Source: Candidatus Ruthturnera sp.
GTDB lineage: Bacteria; Pseudomonadota; Gammaproteobacteria; PS1; Pseudothioglobaceae
Length of the DNA: 41,746 nt
Direction of reading: 5' to 3'
Assembly (NCBI GenBank): GCA_018648985.1
Contig: JABGOT010000145.1
Span: 1 to 41,746, forward strand
Shown here one piece after another: positions 1 to 8,188 of the stretch. The notes beneath the pieces are model-generated. The model searched no databases, was not told where the DNA came from, and saw only the letters and a program-made list of their open reading frames with translations. The translations under genes and the position numbers were made by a program. Positions within the stretch are counted from its first letter, which is position 1, and each line of letters opens with the position of its first letter.

Positions 1-848
1 GTGCTTTTAGCATTTACAATCACATCATCACAGATGTTTAAATGACCTACAATACCGACCATACCGCCAATCATGCAACGCTTTCCAAGTGTCGTACTGC
101 CGGCAATACCTGTGTTGGCTGCAATTGCAGTATCTTGGCCGATAATCACATTGTGTGCAATGTGTATTAAATTATCAAGCCGTACACCGTCATGTATTTG
201 CGTATCTTCTAAAGTACCTCTGTCAATTGTAGTGTTAGCACCAATAGTGACATTATTACCAACAACGACATTACCTAGATGTGCGATGGTGTGCCATTGA
301 TTTTGCTTATCTCGGGCATTGCCAAACCCTTCGGCGCCAATTACAGCGCCTGGAGAGATTACCACGTTATCACCTATTGAGCAGCCTTGTAAAATCGTAA
401 CATTGGGATGCAGATAAGCATTCTCACCAATAGTAACATTGTCTTCAATAACGGTATTTGGACCAATAGTAGCGTTAGAGCCAATGACAACATTTTTTCC
501 GATTGCGCAGTTTTCTGCAATGATTGCTTGATTGGTTTGAGCGCTAGAATGAACACCACTAAAAGGCGTTACTTCTTTTTTAAAATAATGAGTAATTTTG
601 GCAAATGACAAGTAAACATCATCAACCACTAAGGCGTTAGTAGGGCAGTCTTTTGCTAAATCTTGATTAAGAATAACCACGCCTGCTTGTGTAGCCATAA
701 GATCTAATTTGTATTTTTGACCAATCACATAAGTCAGCTGATTACTTTTTGCTGAAGCGGGGGAGGCAATACTGTCGATCTTGATTGACTCATCGCCAAT
801 CAGATTAGCGTTAATAACTTTAGCAATATCCCCAAGTGTGTGCATCAT
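1..848 (-). CDS. lpxD: UDP-3-O-acylglucosamine N-acyltransferase (3' end beyond window)
   Basis: LpxD adds the second 3-hydroxyacyl chain (on nitrogen) to UDP-3-O-acyl-glucosamine in lipid A synthesis, using acyl-ACP in the cytoplasm. I translated the reverse strand. About 100 N-terminal residues resemble the uridine-binding LpxD domain. They are followed by left-handed beta-helix hexapeptide repeats (VVIGSNATIGPNTVIED, VTIGANTTIDRGT) and the segment DNLIHIAHNV, which carries the family's catalytic histidine. The gene runs off the left edge, so its C-terminus is missing. Its ATG overlaps the skp stop as TAATG (846-850); a second ATG three bases later is an equally good start. It is the last visible gene of the rseP-bamA-skp-lpxD run, the usual gammaproteobacterial order. 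Confidence 0.95.
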   Translation of the reverse strand, partial: MMHTLGDIAKVINANLIGDESIKIDSIASPASAKSNQLTYVIGQKYKLDLMATQAGVVILNQDLAKDCPTNALVVDDVYLSFAKITHYFKKEVTPFSGVHSSAQTNQAIIAENCAIGKNVVIGSNATIGPNTVIEDNVTIGENAYLHPNVTILQGCSIGDNVVISPGAVIGAEGFGNARDKQNQWHTIAHLGNVVVGNNVTIGANTTIDRGTLEDTQIHDGVRLDNLIHIAHNVIIGQDTAIAANTGIAGSTTLGKRCMIGGMVGIVGHLNICDDVIVNAKS

Positions 849-1342
849 TAAAAGAGCTGTCTGAGTTTTTGCTTGATAATCGGTGTAATATTGACTTTTT
901 TACTAGCAAAAGCTACTTCTTGGTATAAGATTAAATCAAATTTTTGTGTTTCAGCAACTTCCTTGATTACTTTGTTAATTACAGCTTGAATTTTGCCTAA
1001 TTCTTGCTCATTTTTAAGTTTTAATTGTTTTTTTAGGGATAAGGCTTGTTGTTTGAGTTGGCGCTCTAAATTGGCAATTTTTTGGATCTCAGTCTTGCGT
1101 TCAGATTGCGTAAGCGATTTACTATTTTTATTAAAGTCATCTGCTAACAACTGTATTGTTTGACTAAGTAGTAATAACTCTTCTTCTTGAGGTTTGAACT
1201 CTTTAATAACAATTTGATTTGCTTGAATGAATTGCGGCGAACTACTAACAAGGTAGTCGATATTGATGTAGCCAATTTTTAGAGACTCTGCATGCAGAGT
1301 GGTGCTAAACACCAATAATGCAAAAACAATATTTTTCATCAT
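848..1342 (-). CDS. skp: Periplasmic chaperone Skp/OmpH family
   Basis: Skp is a trimeric periplasmic holdase that carries unfolded outer-membrane proteins to the BAM complex. The 164-residue product starts with a signal peptide ending near LHA (residue 18). The family opening KIGYINIDYLVSSSPQ follows, then a long charged helical stretch rich in K, Q and E (about residues 45-115) that would form the tentacle-like coiled coil. Length matches the family. It lies 7 bases after bamA and overlaps the lpxD start by one base, so the three are almost certainly co-transcribed. The match rests on the OmpH N-terminal pattern and on position between bamA and lpxD. Confidence 0.93.
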   Translation of the reverse strand: MMKNIVFALLVFSTTLHAESLKIGYINIDYLVSSSPQFIQANQIVIKEFKPQEEELLLLSQTIQLLADDFNKNSKSLTQSERKTEIQKIANLERQLKQQALSLKKQLKLKNEQELGKIQAVINKVIKEVAETQKFDLILYQEVAFASKKVNITPIIKQKLRQLF

Positions 1343-1349
1343 CTACGTG

Positions 1350-3638
1350 TTAGAAGCTTGTACCAAGGGTAAATTCAACAGTCTTTGTTTTGTCTGATGA
1401 TTTTTTAACCAAAGGTGTGGCAGCGTAAATACCTAATGGACCAACTGGTGTTAACCAAGAAAAGGCTACACCAGTCGACATGCGAATCTCATCAAAGCTA
1501 AGATTGGAGGCTTTCTCTTCTACTGAGCCTGCATCAATGAAAGCGCTCATACGCATATTTTTACTGTCATTAATAAACTTCATTGGTGAGATGACCGATG
1601 TACCTGCTAGTAGTGATAATTCACCACCTTTAGCCTTACCATCTGAGTAAGTTGCACCTAATGAGTTAAAGTCAAAGCCACGAACGGATGATGAACCACC
1701 ACCGTAGTAACGCTTAAAGAAAGGTAGATCTTTACCGCCATAGCCTTGTGCTAAGCCTAAACTGCCATTAACCTTCCAAGTAATATCGTTACCCATTGGT
1801 CGGTAGCTCTTATGCGAAGCATCAAGTTTGTAATAACGGAAATCTGCGATTGGTAATGTTAGATCCAAACTTAAACTGTTCTTTTGTCCGTCAGTTGGGT
1901 AGTTGAAATTATCCAGTGTATTGTTAGACCAGCGAACATTGGTTTTAACCTCTGTCTTATCGCCACTGGCACATTGCGTCGCCTCGTGATTTGCATCTGA
2001 AAAGGTTGTGCCACAAGTAATGTCACGGCTAGAAATACGAACATCAGCACTAATACGCGTGTCTTCGGTTAAAGGTATGCCATAACCTAAGCTTAAACCA
2101 GCTTCATCAATCTTATAGGAAGATACGTCTAAGCTTGCACCGTCAATAGACTTAGTGAAAACACCGTAACTAATACTGTGCTTGTCTTCGGTAAAGTAAG
2201 GGTCTGAGAAATAAAAGCTCATTTCTTGTACCGCTTCTGAATTTGATAAAGCAGCGTTAAGTGTGTTACCTGTACCTAAGAAGTTGTTTTCTTTAATACC
2301 CATATTAAAGGCAGCACCTGAGCTATTTGAATGTGATAAGCCAATTGAAAAAGTACCGGTTTTAGTTTCTTCAACACTAAAGTGTAAATTAATTTTATCA
2401 TCAAATTCTTTGAGTTTTGTTACTTCCATTTGCACATCAGAGAAGAAGCCTAATCGTTTAATCTTTTTAACTGACTCATCTAACTCAGTATTTGAATATA
2501 GACCGCCTTCGTTAATTCCAATTTCACGACGAATAACCTCGTCTTGAGTACGTGTGTTGCCAACAATGGTGATACGATTAATGTACACTTTTTTGTTTAG
2601 ATTAATATTAATATCTAAATCAATTACATGCGCCTTGGTATCTTCTTTGGTGATTGGATCAACTTTGGCAAATGCATAACCCTGGTCTGCAAACAAATCA
2701 GTAATCGCCTGAATGCTTTCAATTACCTTTTTACGTTTAAATACTGCACCTTCGGTAATTGTTAGTAAGTCATTAAGATCGTCAATTGATTGGTTGAGTA
2801 GATTACCACTAAACTTAATATCGCCTACTTTATATTCCGAACCTTCATTAATTTGAATGTTAATGTCAATACTTTGCTTGTCATCGGACAAGTCTGTTTT
2901 AATATTGCTAACTTTAAAATCAAGGTAACCAGAATTAACATAGAGTGATTTCATTGCTTCAACGCCCGCATCTAGCGCAACTTTAGAATAGTGATCTTTC
3001 TCAGTAAAGTAATTTATGATGAAAAAATCAGCCTCACCGATTTCAAATAAATCTAATAAGTCATCTTCGTCATGCACTTGGTTGCCACTGATTTTCATTG
3101 TGCTAATACGCGCAACCTCGCCTTCATTAATATCGAGCTCTATACCAACCCTGTTTTGATCATCAATTTCAATAGTCTTGGTAATTTTGATGCCGTAATA
3201 ACCCTTAGAAATGTAAGACGCCTCTATTTGCGAGATAAGTTTATCCAATTGTCTTTTATTAAAAATCTTGCCTTGGGATAAATCCATGCTTTTTAGCACT
3301 TGCTTAATAGACTCTTCTTCAATCACCTTGTCTGAATAATTTAACAGTTCAACATATTTAATATGTGGGTTTTCTTGAAGCTTTATTTCTAACACTTGGT
3401 CTGATTGTGAGACTTCGATATCTTTGAAAAAATGCGTTTTATAAAGTGCACGAATAATTTGTGCTGAGGTTTTTTTACTGTAATCATCGCCGACTTCAAC
3501 AGGTAAGTAGCTCAAAACGGTACCTCTAGAAATAGCGTTAAGACCAATTATATCAATGCTTTTAATGAGATCTGCCTGTGCGATAGAAGTAATAGACAGC
3601 GTTAAAATTAAAGAGATTTTAGTGAGAATTTTTTTCAT
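1350..3638 (-). CDS. bamA: Outer membrane protein assembly factor BamA
   Basis: BamA is the central Omp85 barrel that folds and inserts beta-barrel proteins into the outer membrane. The 762-residue product has a signal peptide (MKKILTKISLILTLSITSIAQA). About 400 residues of POTRA repeats follow, recognisable by recurring segments such as IKSIDIIGLNAISRGTV and INRITIVGNTRTQDEVI, consistent with five POTRA domains. A C-terminal barrel follows. The loop-6 signature VRGF is at residues 652-655. The chain ends in phenylalanine (VEFTLGTSF), the usual barrel insertion signal. Two cysteines (DITCGTTF and TQCASGD) probably sit in an extracellular loop and could form a disulfide. Spacing is 10 bases from rseP upstream and 7 to skp downstream. 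Confidence 0.97.
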   Translation of the reverse strand: MKKILTKISLILTLSITSIAQADLIKSIDIIGLNAISRGTVLSYLPVEVGDDYSKKTSAQIIRALYKTHFFKDIEVSQSDQVLEIKLQENPHIKYVELLNYSDKVIEEESIKQVLKSMDLSQGKIFNKRQLDKLISQIEASYISKGYYGIKITKTIEIDDQNRVGIELDINEGEVARISTMKISGNQVHDEDDLLDLFEIGEADFFIINYFTEKDHYSKVALDAGVEAMKSLYVNSGYLDFKVSNIKTDLSDDKQSIDINIQINEGSEYKVGDIKFSGNLLNQSIDDLNDLLTITEGAVFKRKKVIESIQAITDLFADQGYAFAKVDPITKEDTKAHVIDLDININLNKKVYINRITIVGNTRTQDEVIRREIGINEGGLYSNTELDESVKKIKRLGFFSDVQMEVTKLKEFDDKINLHFSVEETKTGTFSIGLSHSNSSGAAFNMGIKENNFLGTGNTLNAALSNSEAVQEMSFYFSDPYFTEDKHSISYGVFTKSIDGASLDVSSYKIDEAGLSLGYGIPLTEDTRISADVRISSRDITCGTTFSDANHEATQCASGDKTEVKTNVRWSNNTLDNFNYPTDGQKNSLSLDLTLPIADFRYYKLDASHKSYRPMGNDITWKVNGSLGLAQGYGGKDLPFFKRYYGGGSSSVRGFDFNSLGATYSDGKAKGGELSLLAGTSVISPMKFINDSKNMRMSAFIDAGSVEEKASNLSFDEIRMSTGVAFSWLTPVGPLGIYAATPLVKKSSDKTKTVEFTLGTSF

Positions 3639-3648
3639 GGTTTAAAAT

Positions 3649-4989
3649 TTATGATAATAATCGTAAAAAATCATTATACATCGCTATGAAGGTAAGCGAG
3701 AGGATAACAAACAAGCCAAATTTTAATGCGTTTTGTTGCAAAGCCTGGCTTACGGGAGAGCCTTTTACAATTTCAATTAGATAAAAGAACAAGTGCCCGC
3801 CATCAAGTAGAGGGATGGGTAGCAAATTAAGTAAACCTAAACCAATGCTGATTAAAGCTAAAAATGACAAAAAAGAGACCAAGCCGACACTCGCTGTTTT
3901 ACCTGCATAATCCGCAATACTGATCGGACCACTGATTTGTTTAACAGAAGCTTCACCCAAAATCATCTTTTGAATCATTTTTAGGTTTAATACAGTGAGT
4001 TGGTAGGTTTTAACATTGGCAGATAAAAAGGCGTCAAATGGTTGTTTTTTGACCAAGACACGCCATTCGTCTAAGTAGCCTTTTGGCGCCATAACGCTCA
4101 CACCTATCTTAAGTGTTCCATTGTCATTTTTTGGTGCGAGTGCGCGTGCAATAGTCTGGCCATTTCTTAGAATGTTTAATTGCATTGTTTGGCCTTTGCT
4201 TTGCTTAATCGTTACAACAAAATCACGCCAAGTATTGACCGGCTTACTATTTACGCTGAGTATTTGATCACCTGATTGGATGCCAGCCAAGCTTGCCGGG
4301 CTTTCACTTATGACTTGATCAATAATAGGTTTAAGTGCTGGTAGGGCGAATTCAAAACCTAAATATTGTTCAACGCCTTGCTCTGGGTTGGCTAAAAAGT
4401 CTTTTTTTAAATCTAGCGTTAATGTTTTTAAATTATCAGTTTTTGAATGTATATCAAGTTGCATTGTTGGTGCTTGGGCCGCACGAACAAAGGCAAAAGA
4501 AAATTCACTAATACTAGGTGTGTCTTGCGTATTGATGCTTAGCAGCCGATCGCCAGTTTTTAATCCAGCCTGCTGGGCAATGCCATCATTTTCAATCACA
4601 CCGACCACAGGCTTGATGCCATGAGTACCAATGATAAAGATGGCGGTATAAATAATAATGGCCAATATGAAGTTTGCCGCAGGTCCTGCCACAACAACTG
4701 CTATACGTTTATAAACAGTTTGAGCATTAAAGGCTCGGTGTTTTTCACTCGGATCAACCTTGCCTTCGTTTTCATCCAGCATTTTGACAAAGCCACCCAA
4801 GGGCAGGGCACATAAAGTGTATTGGGTTTCACCAATTTGCCATGATTTTAAGATTTTGCCAAAGCCTACTGAGAATCGTAGCACCTTGATGCCGAGTTTT
4901 TTCGCCACCCAAAAATGGCCAAATTCATGCACCGTCACCAAAATACCAATGGTGACAATAAAAGCAATTAAAGCATTTAAAAATGCCAT
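3649..4989 (-). CDS. rseP: Site-2 intramembrane zinc metalloprotease RseP
   Basis: RseP cuts membrane-anchored anti-sigma factor RseA and signal-peptide remnants inside the inner membrane. The 446-residue M50 protein has the zinc motif HEFGH at residues 21-25 in the first membrane helix. Two PDZ-like segments lie in the periplasmic middle (GVIENDGIAQQAGLKTGDRL and a second at QVISESPASLAGIQSGDQIL). The third zinc ligand is in LLDGGH near the C-terminus, followed by a final membrane helix. Length fits the family. It precedes bamA by 10 bases. In E. coli the genes before rseP are ispC, uppS and cdsA; here a DUF971 gene sits directly upstream, so the operon has been rearranged. Confidence 0.96.
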   Translation of the reverse strand: MAFLNALIAFIVTIGILVTVHEFGHFWVAKKLGIKVLRFSVGFGKILKSWQIGETQYTLCALPLGGFVKMLDENEGKVDPSEKHRAFNAQTVYKRIAVVVAGPAANFILAIIIYTAIFIIGTHGIKPVVGVIENDGIAQQAGLKTGDRLLSINTQDTPSISEFSFAFVRAAQAPTMQLDIHSKTDNLKTLTLDLKKDFLANPEQGVEQYLGFEFALPALKPIIDQVISESPASLAGIQSGDQILSVNSKPVNTWRDFVVTIKQSKGQTMQLNILRNGQTIARALAPKNDNGTLKIGVSVMAPKGYLDEWRVLVKKQPFDAFLSANVKTYQLTVLNLKMIQKMILGEASVKQISGPISIADYAGKTASVGLVSFLSFLALISIGLGLLNLLPIPLLDGGHLFFYLIEIVKGSPVSQALQQNALKFGLFVILSLTFIAMYNDFLRLLS

Positions 4990-5001
4990 AAGATTTAAAT
5001 C

Positions 5002-5355
5002 TTAAAGTTCAGGATGTGCATGTCCTGCTGCTTTTAATCTAGTCAAGTACTCAGGCCAAAGATCCTGATGATTAGTGGCTAAATGATGTAAATGGGACCA
5101 AGAATAAATACCACTATCGTGACCATCACTAAAGAATAAGACAACCGCGTAATTACCGGTTGGCTCAATACGTGTAATAGTGACATTACCCTTGCCAACT
5201 TGCAAAGTTTCTTGCCCAGGACCATGGCCAACTACTTCTGCAGAAGGCGAGTAAACTCTTAAATATTCGCTAGTTAGTGGATAATCAACACCCTCAAATG
5301 TAATGGTTAATAGTGTTTTTTCTTTATTAAGGGTGATGTTGCTAGGCGTGATCAT
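5002..5355 (-). CDS. DUF971 (gamma-butyrobetaine hydroxylase N-terminal-like) protein
   Basis: This is a small soluble protein of the DUF971 family, a fold also found at the N-terminus of gamma-butyrobetaine hydroxylase and beside Mrp-type iron-sulfur carriers. No function is established for stand-alone members. Recognisable features are LRVYSPSAEVVGHGPGQ, the family-typical IEPTGNYAVVLFFSDGHDSGIYSW, and a C-terminal LWPEYLTRLKAAG. The frame is open further upstream (to 5415), but family homology begins at the ATG at 5355 (MITPSNITL), giving 117 residues. A possible promoter at 5384-5410 would also exclude the longer form. It ends 12 bases before rseP on the same strand and is probably co-transcribed with it. 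Confidence 0.85.
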   Translation of the reverse strand: MITPSNITLNKEKTLLTITFEGVDYPLTSEYLRVYSPSAEVVGHGPGQETLQVGKGNVTITRIEPTGNYAVVLFFSDGHDSGIYSWSHLHHLATNHQDLWPEYLTRLKAAGHAHPEL

Positions 5356-5383
5356 GATGAAATCCAAATTAAATGAGGTGCTA

Positions 5384-5410
5384 ATTTTAGCAGATACTTT
5401 AATTTGTAAA
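5384..5410 (-). promoter_or_regulatory. Possible promoter of the DUF971-rseP operon
   Basis: On the minus strand TTTACA (5405-5410) and TAAAAT (5384-5389) resemble -35 and -10 boxes. The spacer is only 15 bases, which is short. It would give a leader of about 20-25 bases to the ATG at 5355. No experimental support. Confidence 0.3.
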
Positions 5411-5441
5411 CACACAAGAAACTAACAGTTAAAATGTGCGT

Positions 5442-6254
5442 ATGATTAATTTTACAAAAATGCATGGATTGGGCAATGACTTTATGGTGATTGACAATAC
5501 CTTAGGCGCTATCACTTTAAGTGCTGAGCAGATTATTACCCTGGCACACCGACATTTTGGCGTTGGGTTTGATCAGCTTTTAATGGTGGAATCAACTACC
5601 ACACCTGGAGTGGATTTTCGCTATGTTATTTACAATGCAGATGGTACTGAGGTAGAGCAGTGCGGCAATGGCGCACGTTGTTTTGCGCGTTTTGTAACAG
5701 CAAAAGGCTTAACAGCAAATAACCCGATTAATGTTGAGACTCGAGCTGGGTTAATGAGTTTATTTATTAATGAAGACAATACGGTACAAGTCGACATGGG
5801 CAAGCCCAACTTTCAACCTATTGGCATTCCGCTACACTCAAATCAGCAAGCCACCACTTATCAAGTAGCAGGCTATGAGCTTGGCGCATTGTCAATCGGC
5901 AACCCACATTGTGTTTTATTGGTTGATGATGTTAATACAGTTGATGTTGCCAACATTGCTCAGCAAATCCAGCAAAGTGAGTTATTACCCAATCAAGCTA
6001 ACATTGGCTTTATGCAAATATTAAGTAATAATGAAATTAACTTACGTGTGTATGAGCGTGGTGCTGGTGAAACGCTGGCTTGTGGCTCAGGCGCTTGTGC
6101 GGCTGTTATCCATGGTGTAAAGCTAGGCTTGCTAGATTCCACCGTAATTGCCCACCTAAGGGGTGGAGATGCGCTAATTGAATACACTGAAGACGAGCAC
6201 GTGTTTTTATCTGGCCCAGCACAATTTGTTTACGAAGGTCAGGTTGAGATCTAA
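5442..6254 (+). CDS. dapF: Diaminopimelate epimerase
   Basis: DapF converts LL- to meso-diaminopimelate, the last step before lysine and a building block of peptidoglycan. The opening MINFTKMHGLGNDFMVID aligns with E. coli DapF. The two active-site cysteines are visible in QCGNGARC (first catalytic Cys near residue 74) and in GETLACGSGACAA near the C-terminus. Length, 270 residues, is normal. An in-frame GTG at 5436 would add two residues; I prefer the ATG at 5442 by alignment to the family start. No clear Shine-Dalgarno is seen. The gene stands alone on the plus strand, and its TAA overlaps the stop of convergent apaH. Confidence 0.97.
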   Translation: MINFTKMHGLGNDFMVIDNTLGAITLSAEQIITLAHRHFGVGFDQLLMVESTTTPGVDFRYVIYNADGTEVEQCGNGARCFARFVTAKGLTANNPINVETRAGLMSLFINEDNTVQVDMGKPNFQPIGIPLHSNQQATTYQVAGYELGALSIGNPHCVLLVDDVNTVDVANIAQQIQQSELLPNQANIGFMQILSNNEINLRVYERGAGETLACGSGACAAVIHGVKLGLLDSTVIAHLRGGDALIEYTEDEHVFLSGPAQFVYEGQVEI

Positions 6255-7048
6255 CAGTCTATTGAAGTGATTTGCTTGTCTTTAAGGCGAATAGCACTAA
6301 GTGCACCACCCCAGGCGCAGCCTTGATCCATCGGATAAATATGTGCTTGCTTAACATTAGATAGGGTCGACCAATGTCCAAAAAATATATCAGTGTCTTT
6401 TAAAGCTCGGTCATCATGCAAAAACCAAGCTTTAAACCCGTCTGGTGCGGCATCATGACCCATTTTATGACTAAATTCTAAAGCACCATCTGGCTTGCAA
6501 ACACGCATTCTCATACAAGCATTAATGGTGTATCGGCAAACATCCATCTCGTTTAAATCATTCGACCAAGTGTAAGGATGGTTGTCGTACATATTATTAA
6601 TAAAATTACCAACATCATTACTTTGTAAGTGTTTCTGCACTTTAAGCGATTGCTTTAAAGCCATCTTTTCATCCCAACTTGGTGGAATACCTGCGTGTAC
6701 CAAAATCGCCTTTTTATGTTGAATAACCAAAGGCTGTTGTAATAAAAAATCAATAAGCGCTTGAGAGTCACTTGCAGCTAAAATATCATCAAAAGTATCT
6801 TTGGAATGAGGTTTCCTGACACCTAGGGCGCAAGCTAATAAATGAAAATCATGATTACCTAAAACCATTTTTGCGTTCTCACCCAAATCTTTAATAAAGC
6901 GCAAAGTGGCTAATGATTGATCACCACGATTAACCACATCACCTAAAAAGAACAGTTGGTCTTTATCAATAGAAAATTTAATTTTTTTTAATAAAGCTTG
7001 CAGTGGGCCAAAGCAGCCTTGAACATCACCAATCAAATAATCAGACAT
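6251..7048 (-). CDS. apaH: Symmetrical bis(5'-nucleosyl)-tetraphosphatase
   Basis: ApaH hydrolyses Ap4A to two ADP and also removes Np4 caps from RNA in enterobacteria. The metallophosphoesterase motifs appear in order: GDVQG (residues 8-12), GDVVNRGDQS, and GNHDFHLL. The later histidine motifs VHAGIPPSW and FFGHWSTL follow. At 265 residues it is slightly shorter than the E. coli enzyme. It follows apaG by two bases and closes the pdxA-ksgA-apaG-apaH operon. Its TAG overlaps the dapF stop on the other strand. Confidence 0.96.
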   Translation of the reverse strand: MSDYLIGDVQGCFGPLQALLKKIKFSIDKDQLFFLGDVVNRGDQSLATLRFIKDLGENAKMVLGNHDFHLLACALGVRKPHSKDTFDDILAASDSQALIDFLLQQPLVIQHKKAILVHAGIPPSWDEKMALKQSLKVQKHLQSNDVGNFINNMYDNHPYTWSNDLNEMDVCRYTINACMRMRVCKPDGALEFSHKMGHDAAPDGFKAWFLHDDRALKDTDIFFGHWSTLSNVKQAHIYPMDQGCAWGGALSAIRLKDKQITSIDC

Positions 7049-7050
7049 GA

Positions 7051-7422
7051 TTAGTGCAGTGTGTAAGGCTCACTAAGTACAAACTCAGATATTTCAGCCT
7101 CAAATAAATCACCTTCGTCATTCACCATGCCGTAAGCTCCTTTCATTAGACCGGTAACCGTCTTAATCATCGCACCTGAAGAATACTCAAAACTCTCACC
7201 AGGCATTAAATGTGGCTGATGACCCACCACACCTTCGCCAATTACTTCTTCTACGTGTCCAGTTTCATCCTGAATATGCCAACGACGTGTGCGTAATTGA
7301 GCGCCTATTTGCCCATTGTTGGTAATTGTGATGGTGTAGGCGTAAGCGTATTGACTATGCCCGACATCAGACTGGTCTTCTAAATAAGCAACTTGGACAT
7401 CAACTTTAATGTTGTTTTTCAT
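7051..7422 (-). CDS. apaG: ApaG (Co2+/Mg2+ efflux-associated) domain protein
   Basis: ApaG is a small fibronectin-III-like domain protein of uncertain role, genetically linked to magnesium/cobalt resistance and almost always beside apaH. The 123-residue product shows the family segments YAYTITITNNG, QLRTRRWHIQDETG, VGHQPHLMPGESFEYSSGAMI and MKGAYGMV. Its start lies inside the last 17 bases of ksgA, so translation is likely coupled. Length is typical. Confidence 0.95.
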   Translation of the reverse strand: MKNNIKVDVQVAYLEDQSDVGHSQYAYAYTITITNNGQIGAQLRTRRWHIQDETGHVEEVIGEGVVGHQPHLMPGESFEYSSGAMIKTVTGLMKGAYGMVNDEGDLFEAEISEFVLSEPYTLH

Positions 7423-8188
7423 AATCTTGAGTTAGTTTAATAAAATCTGACACGCTGAGCATTTCCGCTCTTTGCGATAAATCAATTGAAGTTTGTTCTT
7501 GCGTTAGTAAAGATTTTAAACAATTTCTTAAGGTTTTTCGTCGCTGCGCAAAGGCGGCTTTAACCACTTTTTCAAATATAGCCACATCACTAACCAAAGA
7601 CTGAGTCAAAGGCTTAAGGTAAACAATAGCAGAATCAACTTTGGGTGCTGGATTAAACGACGCTGGCGGCACAATAAAAATCAACTCCACCTCAAAGAAA
7701 GCCTGCATCATCACACTAAGGCGACCATAGGTTTTGTTACCGTGGCTGGCCACCATGCGTTCAACCACCTCTTTTTGTAACATAAAGGTCATGTCTTCAA
7801 CCAAGGCTCGGTTCTCTAGCAAGTGAAACAAAATAGGGGAGGATATATTATAAGGCAAGTTACCCACCACGCGAATTGGTGTAGGCAGGGTGCTTAGGTC
7901 AAATTTCATGGCATCACCCTGATGGATGATTAAGTTGTCCTTGTCAAGAGATTCTAGCAAGCCAATTAGATCTCGATCAATTTCAATCACATGAAGTTGG
8001 TTTAATTTTTCTAACAAAGGTAGCGTCATTGCACCTTGTCCAGGGCCGATCTCAAGCAGGTTGTCTTCTGCCTTTGGTGCAATGGTGGCAACAATACGAT
8101 CAACAACCTTAGTATCGATTAAAAAATTTTGCCCAAAACGTTTGCGCGCTTTGTGGTTTCCAGTAGTTGTGGCGTAAGTTTTATGCAT
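7406..8188 (-). CDS. rsmA: 16S rRNA dimethyladenosine transferase (A1518/A1519)
   Basis: RsmA (KsgA) dimethylates two adjacent adenines near the 3' end of 16S rRNA during late 30S assembly. The SAM-binding site is seen in KRFGQNFLID and LLEIGPGQGAMTLPLL. The catalytic motif is NLPYNIS, and the substrate-side motif is PPASFNPAPKVDSA. The frame is open to a TTG at 8200. The ATG at 8188 (MHKTYATTTGNH) is preferred: it overlaps the pdxA stop by eight bases (ATGCATAA) and gives 260 residues, close to the family length. Confidence 0.96.
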   Translation of the reverse strand: MHKTYATTTGNHKARKRFGQNFLIDTKVVDRIVATIAPKAEDNLLEIGPGQGAMTLPLLEKLNQLHVIEIDRDLIGLLESLDKDNLIIHQGDAMKFDLSTLPTPIRVVGNLPYNISSPILFHLLENRALVEDMTFMLQKEVVERMVASHGNKTYGRLSVMMQAFFEVELIFIVPPASFNPAPKVDSAIVYLKPLTQSLVSDVAIFEKVVKAAFAQRRKTLRNCLKSLLTQEQTSIDLSQRAEMLSVSDFIKLTQDYEKQH

